Origin: Cinclus cinclus
Taxonomy: Eukaryota; Chordata; Aves; Passeriformes; Cinclidae
Direction: 5' to 3'
DNA length: 64,000 nucleotides
Assembly (NCBI RefSeq): GCF_963662255.1
Contig: NC_085060.1
Location: 8,247,630-8,311,629 of the forward strand
Each line of letters opens with the position of its first letter. Within the stretch, counting starts at the first letter, position 1. Of the stretch, positions 38,131 to 47,420 are shown one piece after another. The notes under the pieces are model-generated. The model was not told the DNA's origin. It saw nothing but the letters and a program-made list of their open reading frames with translations, and searched no databases. The translations under genes and the position numbers were made by a program.

Positions 38131-40073
38131 CCTTTTCCCCTTGCTGGTTGCTCGCTTTGTACAGGAAATTTGAATATCCTGGCAAGGCCAAGCTTCCCAG
38201 GGCAGCCTCGCAGCGCTTTGGGAGCGGCACTGATGGAGCAACATGCACAGCGCAGGGACTTTTCCCTCTGTAATTGAGCCTACATACAATATTTTTCCCA
38301 TATGTGCATCAGGTATATAAAGACAATTTTTTTACATTTGGACAGTGAATTTTCCGAGATTAAATCATTAATTGCTCCCCCCAAAAACCAGAAATTCTGC
38401 TTGTGTGTTGTATGTGTGTTAAGTGTAGGTGAGGGACCATCTGCCAAGTTTCATCATCTTCTGTTCTGAAGAAATCCAAAGAACTCACCGGCAACTGCGA
38501 AAGTCTGTATTTGGTTAATCGACTTTGGTGGGAAATACAGTAAAGCTGAGCTCCTAATGTAGTAAACGTTTATTAAATATAAGGGGGAAACTTTAAGCAA
38601 TGCTTCAGGCGCACTGACCCAAATCTAAGAAGGAAAAAACAAAAGTCAGTGTGCTTGTTATATTTTGAATTATTGTTCATCTGACCAGAAAAGAAATAGA
38701 TTTTTTGTTTATTTTTTTCCTGTTCTTAACAAATAAACTTTATAGGAATCAGGCTTCCAGATCTCACCCTTGTTTAGAAGTGAATGAGATGGCAATGCTA
38801 AATCTTGGAAGTAACAGAAAGCATCATACTTTTCTTCTCCTCAGCAGTGTTGAGAAAAAAACTGTGGATCCTGGAATTTTACTGTGGATTTTACTGGTTT
38901 TCTGGAGTGCTGTAAGTTGAAGTCTTGTCCCGCAGGCCTTTCCGAGCACCAGTAGCTCCCGGTCCCACTAACACCCCCGCCTCGGTAAACACAGCTGATC
39001 CTGCTGGTAACAATGTTGGGCTCGAGTTTCACTCCGAGTGAAGTTAACGAATTCATTTTTTGCATTATTTGAATCTGCCCTTTGTAGCTGCAGTTTGGTT
39101 TCGGGTGCTCTGCCCCACCTAAGAGCGCGTTGATGCCGTGTGGTTTAGCGTGGGGAAAGTGTGCCGTGCTGGAAGGAAAACGTGCTGGGGTTCATATGAA
39201 CTGTGTGCTGCCTCCCTGACCCTTTTATGGGCAAATTAGTGAGGAAAAAAAATATTTTTGATGAGGCGAGTGAGGAGCAACCCGTTTCTCACAGGGCTTT
39301 GACAAGAATGGGGAGGAAATACATTTTCTGCATTTATTTTATGCCCCCAGAAGCTAGTCCTGGCTTGGCAGAGCAGTGATTTTTGAGTGATGGGGAGATG
39401 CGCTGTGGGTGCCGTGCAAATGAAATGAAAGTTCCCACTGCTCGGGCTCCTTCACAGCCACTTCTCCTGCACTCTGCGAGGCAATTCCTGCCGGGAACGG
39501 CAGACTGGAGCCATGTGGTGGCTGTCGATCAAGCACCGGCTCTGATCCCAGCTGTTGGCCACATCTGTAAATATTCGGACGTGACTTTGGTTTAAACCTC
39601 GTTGTTCAAAAGGAGGAAGCAACAAAAGTGTTGGGATTTTTCAGAGCCAGGCAGATATGAAGTGTTCTGGTGGTGTTACTCACACCCTTATTTTTGTTTT
39701 GTCATCGTAATTTTGCCTCACTAATGAGTGCCTGAGACCTTCAGCTGTAATGAGATGATTTACTTTAGTCTTTTTGTAAAATAAGAAATGCCTTTTTTTC
39801 CCCCCAGTTGTTTCAAATGAGAGCAATAACTTCAGGATTTGTTTGTGCATGTCTCCTAGAAAACTGTTGGATAGCAAAGCTGGGGTTTTTGTTCCTCTTT
39901 TTTTTTTTTTCTTTCTATATATAGGAAATGCTTAATATTTACTTGTCTTTGAGTTCACCTAGCTCTGAAGTGTGTGGGTCGGTAAAGGCTCTGTCTGCAG
40001 ATCTGTCCTGTCATGGGCTCCTGTATTTATTTCCATTCCCATGGCAGTCCTTCTTACATTTTTTCCCCTTCTC

Positions 40074-40096
40074 TTTTTTTTTTTTTTTTTTTTTTT
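40074..40096 (+). repeat. Poly(T), 23 bases
   Basis: Uninterrupted T-run in the presumed host-transcript intron, preceded by a C/T-rich stretch. Confidence 0.95.
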
Positions 40097-42248
40097 CCCC
40101 TGGTTAGTGTGTCAATGAGGAGGGATGAGGTTGTATTTTAAGGGAATCCAGTATTCAGAGGGAATTTGTTTTGGTTTCGTGTGTGTTTGGGATTGGAGGC
40201 AGGGGGATCCCTGTTTTTTACTTAATTACTCAATATACTTTGGCAAGCCAAAGTTGCATTGTTTTGTGAATTGCATTAATGGTTTTCTGCATGTTCAAAT
40301 TCCCCAGTTATTTGGGGGATTTAATTAAACCTCTGTAGGTGGCTGGCTTACGTAGATGACAGGTAGAAGTTTTTATTTCTAGAAAGAGCTGGTGCACACA
40401 CTGGGCGTGGAGCTCTTGGCAGCAGAAGGGCTGTTGCAGTGCTCTTGCAGTGAGGTGGAGCTTTTGGGGCAGTTCTCGTGTTTGGGGTTGCCAGTAAGCA
40501 GGAGCCCCTGTTCATGGCTCTAGTAGGGTGCTGCTTGGAAATTGAAGGTTCTCCTGGGATGCTGCCTCTACCTGACAGTGAGAGAGGGCACTTGTGGTGC
40601 CACCACAAAAGCATCAACCCCCAAACAGCCTCTCTGCATCTTCCCTCCTCTGCTAGAGCTGGTTTATAATCTAAACCAGCATAATGAAGGTGTTTCATTT
40701 GCTTCTGATTTGCCAGAAACAGTAGATTTGTTCTTGCTGCTGTTTCAGGAAGGAAGGTGCTGGTTGTGCTCAAAGGCCTTCCCACCTGTCCAGAGCTGCC
40801 CCTCTTTTTCTGGCTCATCCCTCCTTGCTGTGCAGCACCTGGATTATGATTTGGGGTTACCAATGTGCCTTGGGGTGCCACTGCCCGGTCACACTGAGCC
40901 AATGGTGCCAGTAGCCCCAGCTGCAGGCATGGAAAGAGGAGGGATGTAGTTGCTTTACTGCATAGTCTGCCCTAGCTGGAGCTGAAAATTTGATTTATTT
41001 GGTTTTTTTTCTTCTCTAATTTTAAAAATACTTGCACCTGTCTGTGTGTGCCTTGGAAGGGGACCTGCCCAACATCCCTGGTCCCTCCTCCTGGAGTTGT
41101 CCCTCTCTGCCAGTGCTTCTCAAACCCTTTCTGTTGTTGCTCTGCAGCTCCCACTGAAGCAGCAGTCTGATTGTGTCCAGAGAGTCTGTGCAGGAGCTGA
41201 TGTGCCTGTGTTCAGAGGTGAGTTGGGAAGGTAAGCTCATGTCCCACCTGCTCCAAAATACTTGCAGCATCTGCATGTCTCTGGGTAAATGCAGGTCCCT
41301 CTGACACATATATCCCTTCTTGAGTACTGCAGGTAATACCTTGGAGACACTCAGGTGGACTCAAATTACCTTCTTCAGCTGCCAATTTCTGATTTAAAGT
41401 TGAGTTTCCAAAGCACAAACTGAGTTTGAAAGAAACTGAAGTGGGAGATGGGATAATTCAAACATGAAACTTTCTGTTGCATGAAATATTGATGCTGTCA
41501 TGTCATAAACGTGCATATTTTCTCAGATACATATTTCACTGCCTATCCCAGATTTCCAGTTGCCCTATATTTGGTGTGACTGTTGATTTTCTCTCTGTGC
41601 TAGAGGCTGGTGGTGGTGCATTGAACCCTTGCTTTGAAAAGTCCTCCTTACTGAAGAGAGTTCTTGCCCTTTTTGTTAAACTAGGCAAAAGTCTGGTTTA
41701 TATAAATATAAAAACATTAATTAAAATGTGAACCTCAAACACCATCAAAATGGTTTCTAAAGCTGAACCTGTTTGCTGTTGCTTTTTTCTTTTGGATTCA
41801 TTTGAAGAGATGAAAGAAATAAGATTGCACAGGTACAGTCAAGTAAAACATTGTTACAGAAGTAATTAATGGTAATATGATGTGGGGGGCATGATTTAGC
41901 TCGTACAGGCTTAGCACTGGGTACGTGTTTGCTTTGCAGCAAGTAGCAGCTGCTCATTGGGGAGTTGGCCCTGGTGCTGTCAGTGTTGAGGACACTGAAG
42001 TGGTGAAAATATACGGCTTTTTTGTTGGCAAATATTTGATTTCAAATTTGAAATCACTTGGCATGGGTCACAAGAGCTTTTGAAATTCCTATTTTTAAGT
42101 TTGCTAAAGAGGCAGGGACCTGGTGACACGTTGGGCATAAGGAGATGGCACAAGAATTTGAACCCAAGGCGTCATTTCTGACATTGTTCAGGTTTTTTTA
42201 TGATGCTGCTTTTTAAGAAAATGAATTGAAGGAAGTTGTCACATAACT

Positions 42249-42274
42249 GGGGTGGGGGGGGGGGGGAGGGTAGG
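42249..42274 (+). repeat. G-run with quadruplex potential
   Basis: G-tracts separated by single T or A bases, including one of about 12 G, lie about 770 bp upstream of pre-miR-15c on the sense strand. The sequence could form a G-quadruplex in DNA or in the primary transcript. It could also be a simple low-complexity expansion. Confidence 0.7.
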
Positions 42275-43033
42275 TTGAAAGGAAATAAAAAAAATATCAG
42301 TCTGTTTGCACGGCTCCTGTGCAGCCCAGGCAGGCTGATGTGTAAGTGCCACTGGCCTTCTGCAGGGCTGCAGCCCCTCCCTGCCCTGCTCTGGTGCTTT
42401 CTGCTCTGGTACAGCCAGGGAATCTGATGAAGTTCCAGGCAGCTTTAATTTCTGATCATATAAGGTTTGTCCATTCACGTGGTAAATAAGCATAATTTAA
42501 TCTTTTTTAAAATAGGCTTTTTTTTAAACTCAAAAGTCAAAAAGAGCTGAATAAAAGTATTTTTTAAAAATTTAAAAGGTTTCAGCTGTTGGAATGTGGA
42601 TTTATTTATCTAAAATATTAACATTGTGACTTCTGAAAAATCCTTGATGTTCAGCATCACCTAAAACAAAAGTACAAGGTAGTATTTCCCCACAGACCAG
42701 TTGGAAGGATTAGGAAGTTCTTGCAACAGATTTGCTGGATGTGAAATGTGTTATTTGCTGGGACCCAATACTAAGCGTGGTTTGGGGCTGGGGGGAGCAG
42801 TTAATTTCTGACCTTGTTTCTGAAACTGTTTGCAATATATAACTGTTTGTTCTCTTATAGTTACAGACTGTCTGATAGCATCTGTGAAGAAAAAAATCCC
42901 CTGTCCTGTGGTGGTAATGCATGCATGTTAAGTGTCTTCATTTTAGAGTGTTCTTCCGTTCTTTATATCATAATTTTTAAAAAATTACATATATATATTC
43001 AAAATACCATTTGGAATGTCAACATTCAGTGGG

Positions 43034-43115
43034 CTTTGAGGAGATGTAGCAGCACATCATGGTTTGTAGGGACAAGGAGATACAGACCATTCTGGGCTGC
43101 CTCATTACCTCAAGG
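43034..43115 (+). ncRNA. MIR15C: pre-miR-15c microRNA hairpin
   Basis: The 5' arm at 43,047-43,068 starts TAGCAGCACATCATGG and ends TTTGTA, which is the miR-15 family sequence known in chicken as miR-15c-5p. The 3' arm (about 43,081-43,103) contains TACAGACCATTCTGGGCTGC. It pairs with the 5' arm through a GCAGC/GCTGC block and an ATGGTTTGTA/TACAGACCAT block around a small internal loop. The base of the hairpin is an 8-bp stem (CTTTGAGG with CCTCAAGG, one G-U pair) and the loop is about 12 nt. The seed AGCAGC targets cell-cycle transcripts such as cyclins D and E in the miR-15/16 family. It lies about 390 nt upstream of miR-16c and was probably processed from the same transcript. Name assigned from memory. 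Confidence 0.95.
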
Positions 43116-43427
43116 ATAAGACAAGAAAGTGAGCTTCTGGTTATCATAGATGTGGAAGCTAACACATTCCCATGTATCTCATTAGTTCAGGTATGTGTAG
43201 ACACGTTCTCTTGGTGCTTGTACTGTGCACATCCTTTGCAGCTACAGATCCATCCCCTGTGAGCCCGTGTGTCTGACCCTGCAGGCAGGAAGGACTTGTA
43301 GCTCCTTTTTGTTCTCCAACGTGGGCATGACCACATCCTATTCTTTATCTGCCCCTCAGCTATTGCTCCTCGGACCCTTCCCTGTGTTTGGGGCAGGGAG
43401 GGGGGTCTGGAGGCCGTGCAGAGCTGT

Positions 43428-43512
43428 CAGCAGTGCTCTAGCAGCACGTAAATACTGGAGTTTGGGATTGCCTGTTGCTCTCCAGTATTGCATTGCTGCT
43501 TTAGTGAGGCTG
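43428..43512 (+). ncRNA. MIR16C: pre-miR-16c microRNA hairpin
   Basis: The 5' arm at 43,439-43,460 starts TAGCAGCACGTAAATACT and ends GGAG; it is the miR-16 sequence of the avian miR-16c-5p form. The 3' arm (about 43,480-43,502) reads CTCCAGTATTGCATTGCTGC and beyond. It pairs through GCAGCA/TGCTGC and ATACTGGAG/CTCCAGTAT, with a central internal loop typical of miR-16 hairpins. The terminal loop is about 19 nt. It shares the AGCAGC seed with miR-15c and with mammalian miR-424 and miR-503, which occupy this place downstream of HPRT1. The pair acts as a proliferation brake in animals; that is family knowledge, not something visible here. Confidence 0.95.
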
Positions 43513-43615
43513 GAAATCGGTCCCTGCCGCAGGAGCCGGGCTCTGGCTCTTGGGGTCCCTCCGTGGCACCCCCACGGTGCTTCCCGCACTGCCGGGGGCT
43601 CCTGGCTCCCACCCC

Positions 43616-43621
43616 AATAAA
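43616..43621 (+). terminator. Candidate poly(A) signal after the miRNA cluster
   Basis: An AATAAA hexamer lies 104 nt past the end of pre-miR-16c. It is followed 30-60 nt later by a G/T-rich stretch (GGCCTTGGTGTCGTGAATGG and onward), the usual downstream element. It may end the primary miRNA transcript near 43,640. No transcript evidence is available, and longer host isoforms are possible. Confidence 0.4.
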
Positions 43622-43649
43622 CCACTGTGGAGGCAGCAGCCAACGAGGC

Positions 43650-46600
43650 CTTGGTGTCGTGAATGGGGAAGGGGTGGGGGCTGCACCCCAACACTGCTGC
43701 TGGGTGCCCCAGCCCAGGAGTGCAGGGGGAGGGAGCACTGCCTGCTGGCCCTGGTGGTGATGAGCCCTTCCCTGGGCTCCGGGGGGAGAGAGGACGGGGG
43801 GCTGCACAGGGGCAGTGCTGGCCCCTGGGTGTACCCTAGCTCAGAACCTGGGGAGGGGGTGCAAGGGCTGGTGGGGACCAGAGCTTCAACTGGCTGAGAG
43901 GGAGAGCCTGGGGTGCTCCTGGGGAGCATTGTCTTTCCCCAGATTTCTGCAGCTGCCCCAGCCTCTGTTAGGATACCCCAGCTCAGGTACAGCTGGCAGA
44001 GGGGGGCTACCACTGGCCAGCAGCATCTGGCACCACTTGAGCTATGGTGGAAAGAGTTTGGACCACCTGAGACATTTCCTGCAGCCTCACCACTACAGCA
44101 GCGAGCTCCTCCAGAGCCCCGTGGTGGAAGGGTTTTCCTTAACACTGCACCACTTAAAGCTTCCAAACCCGGCTGGAATAGGCCCAAGGGCCACTACGGA
44201 GTCAGGGTTCCTCTGGGGCAGGGCTGGGGTGGTGCCTGCCTGGTCAGGATTCATCTGCTAAAGTCTGTCCTGCCAGTGATGGTGCATTGTTAGCAGCCTC
44301 CTGGTGGTTGTGAGTTCGAGAATATTTGTTTTTTCAGCTATTTTTCAGAAATTACTAAATGACAGCCAGGAGTTGTAGGGCAGGAGAAAATCGTCTTGCT
44401 GATCTGCTTGCAGCCTCAATCCCCACTCCTGCTCCGTGCAGGGAGCGTCAGCACAAAGCACCCACCCCTGGAACACAAATGTCTCTGGCACGGGGAGGTG
44501 CAAGGGGGGTGTGGGTGGGGAGGAGCAGCTTTTAAAGGTTTCTGCCCTCAAAGGGGCCAGCTCACAATGTTTGGGTGTACAGCTGATGCATTTTAAACTG
44601 GACATTGATATTCTTCCACTTGTATCTGTAAAATAGTTCGTTCCCCCTCTCAGCAAGTCAAACCATTAATTGCTATGTACCATACTGCTTTCCCTTGGGA
44701 AAATAACTTAATGAGTGACTTGGTTAATGGAGGAATTGGTTAATAAAGTTGGTAATTGTCTATACATTTATATTAATTTTGCTTTTTTTTTTATGTTTCT
44801 ACTGCTATTTATAGGTGGAGTGTAGGGTGTAAAATTTCTTTTACCTTTTTTTGGCCATTTCTGTTGTGGTCAGCTTGATTTTACTCGGCCAGAAAAATAT
44901 ATTTTTACTGTGTTCACAAACTGAAGACTCCTGCTAAAGCTGCTTTCAGCTGTTGGCCTCCTGAAGGATCAAAATGGGAGAATAAAAAGCACCACAGAGT
45001 TTGTGGAGCAGTGGGCACAAATAAAATATAGAGGCTAAATGAAGGCAATGGGATCCCAGGGGACAGAGAAACGCACCCCTGGAGGTGGCTGTGCAGGGTG
45101 GCAGCAGCACAGGCTGTGGCAGTGCTGGGTGTGCCACAGGCGAGGCACGGGGATGTTGGCAGCAGGGGCTGAGGCTGCTGGATGGGGCTCTGCAGCTGCC
45201 TGGCTCCCAGCACCTTTTGTGTCCCCACGCTGCTTCAGGTACTTCAGGATATTGCCAGTTGTTAATGGAGAAAGTCCAGGGGGAGACGTCCATCTGTGCT
45301 TTTCTCTCTGAGAAGTAGGGAAGCTAGTGTCATTTATTTTCTTGAGATGTAGAAGTTTGCCTTTGGCACAAGTGGAGGTTGACTTCCCTGCTGCATTTGA
45401 GCACAAACCACTTGGGGAAAAAAAGCATTGAATGCCTTTGCAGAGCATCCCTGGGCTGACAGTTTTCCACAGACCCACACTGCAACTCTTCGAGGTATCT
45501 GCAGAGGGCCAGCAGCACAGGCAAAGGAGACTGGATAAACTCTGTGTAGGATAAAACGAGATGTGGGGGGTTTTTGTTTAAATGTGAAATTTGCTGCATC
45601 AGGAATGCATGCGATCACTGTAGAAGAAAGGTCTTTGAGTTCCCTCAGTAGTTTTTGCTGTGGTTTAATAAACAAGCTGGAAGGCAGAAGTTCCCTATAG
45701 TAGGTGAATACGTGCAGCACATCATCACACCACTGCATGGCTGCTGGGCTTAGAAGATTGTCATTAAGTCTTTAGTTCAAATGTTTCTACACCAACCTTC
45801 ATGTTTTTTTAAATTTCCCCCAGACCAAAACTGTCCCACGTACTAATACTGAGGTTATGTTCTGCTCACAGTACCAGGTACCTCCATTAGAGGTGGTGTG
45901 GGAGTCAAAGGAGGTGTTGCAGATTCCTGTAAACACTGGAAAAGCAACCCAAAAAGCCACCTTCTCTACCTTCAGCGTTTTTCTGTTCACCTCCTTTGAC
46001 GCTGAAGGAATTTTTGGCAAAGGTTGGCAGCTCATTGTGGTATCCAGCACTGTCTTGCTTTTCTTGCACGTCTTGCCACCCACCTCATCTGCTTTTCCTC
46101 AGCTCACGTCCGGCGTGTTGGGAGCCAGGACTGGCTTTGGCAGGTGTCTGTGCAGTGCCTTGCACAACAGCAACTACCAGTGCCTGATGTTAATGACTTC
46201 AGGTCTTGCTCTTTGCACTACAGACTCCTTTCATGTGTCTCGCTCTCTCTTTGTGGGGTAAGAGACCCTGGCTGGGTACCCAGCTCTGTAGCTGCCCCCA
46301 GCAAAAAGCTGCATAAAGAAAAAAAGTCTTAGGTTAAATTAGGTGTGGCAGGTATCAGCTACATGGCAAAACCGAAGCCGGCTCGCCTCTCCTGTGAGGG
46401 TTTGCAAAGTGACAGTGATGACCAATGCAAATGATAGCTTCGACACCCTGGTGACACAGTGGTTCCTGGAAACAAACTCGCCGAATGGAAGAAAAACACA
46501 AATTCAAGTATTTTATTTTCTGAAGCAAAGTGTAAGACCTTGTTATCTGCAATTTCTCGTGTAAACCCATCCTTGTGGCTGCTGAATTACAGGATACTGA

Positions 46601-47079
46601 AGGTTACTCAAGCTGTGATTCAAGCAGAGCATATATTAATTTATAAACTGTCCAGGGTGAGTTGTCATACCATATAGTCTGTGAGAGAAAATAACTTCCC
46701 CCTCATACTGAAAAGGAATTGTTTGAGTGTGCTTGACTGCCAGGTAAGGTCTGATGGCCAGGAGGGGACTGGAGGTGTGGGAAGACGCAGCTGGGCAAGA
46801 AGGGAGTTGTGATTATGCTGTACTAGAAAGCACAGGGTGGTTTTCTAATTTCAAGTTAAAACACCACAGACAATATTTCTACCCCGTATTTTGTATTCTC
46901 TGATTGCTGCCGGGTATTTTGCGTTTTGTGAATGGAGGAGAAAAATTTGTCATGAAAAGAAACGGGAGAGGAAAAACCTGATAAAGGCACGTCAGTGAAC
47001 ATTGAGAAGCTCACACACACAAACACCATTACCCTGCTCCTCCACGCCTTAGGGCTGGCTTAGTCACATCCCAGTTCCT
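43650..47079. other. Gap between miRNA cluster and CpG islet
   Basis: The first 700 bp are GC-rich and repeat-free; the rest is ordinary sequence. I looked for the mammalian cluster members miR-542 and miR-450 by seed and mature sequence and did not find them. One perfect 10-bp inverted repeat lies at 45,969-46,008. No coding exon could be supported. Confidence 0.5.
45969..46008. repeat. Perfect 10-bp inverted repeat with 20-nt loop
   Basis: CCTTCAGCGT (45,969-45,978) and its exact reverse complement ACGCTGAAGG (45,999-46,008) flank a 20-nt spacer. GCCA at about 45,955 and TGGC at about 46,015 extend the possible stem across an internal loop. The perfect stem is shorter than that of a typical pre-miRNA. 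Confidence 0.8.
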
Positions 47080-47420
47080 CGGATGGGAAACAGGCAAGTG
47101 AAGCATCAGCATCGCTGCTCTGGCGCTTCCCGGAAAGGGAGCGCGTTCCGTCGATACCCGGGCGGTCTGCTCTGTTCGGGGAGAAGGATTTTATCCCGCT
47201 CCAGCCTGCGGGACAGCCAAGCCAACTCCTTGTGCTTCTGGCAGCCCCGTGCTGGCCGAGCTCCCAGCGGCTCAGACGGAATTCTCTGCGGCTCCGGGGG
47301 CAAACCCAGCCCCACATCTCCATCCACACCCCTTCCCCCAGGCAGAATCCCTGGGGAAACACGGCGCTTTCCGCGGCAGGGCTGGAACAGGCGAACTCGA
47401 ACTAAACAGGGTTATTTCAC
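47080..47420. promoter_or_regulatory. Orphan CpG-rich islet
   Basis: More than 20 CpG sites in about 330 bp, densest at 47,110-47,190 and 47,265-47,395, between the miRNA cluster and the 3' end of HPRT1. Both flanks are CpG-poor and AT-rich. No exon is recognisable. It may be an intergenic enhancer or promoter, possibly of an unannotated non-coding RNA. Confidence 0.45.

Larger units (their letters stand above)
38001..43033 (+). other. Presumed intron of the miRNA host transcript
   Basis: No protein-coding exon is visible. The stretch carries poly(T) runs of 26 (38,105-38,130), 13 (39,898-39,910) and 23 bases (40,074-40,096), and a G-rich stretch at 42,249-42,274 with quadruplex potential. 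Calling it intron depends on the inferred host transcript. Confidence 0.4.
37090..43640 (+). ncRNA. Putative primary transcript hosting miR-15c and miR-16c
   Basis: The inferred unit runs from the CpG island to a poly(A) signal 104 nt past pre-miR-16c. A first exon plausibly ends at 37,196, where GAG is followed by a good splice donor (GTGAGG). The hairpins lie downstream in the same orientation. The mammalian equivalent (MIR503HG, host of miR-424/503) is a non-coding RNA convergent with HPRT1, and the arrangement is the same here. I cannot place the transcription start or internal exons. A possible acceptor (TTCTCTTATAG) ends at 42,860. The 18-codon frame in exon 1 (37,143-37,196) is most likely incidental. 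Both ends are inference. Confidence 0.5.

Noticed and set aside
44288..44325. B-box-like GAGTTCGAGAAT suggesting a tRNA or tRNA-derived SINE
   Set aside because: No A box at the right distance, no cloverleaf arms, and no terminal poly(A) or T-run.
46915..46940. TTTTGCG string resembling the start of miR-450a
   Set aside because: The match ends after seven bases and no complementary arm lies within 60 nt.
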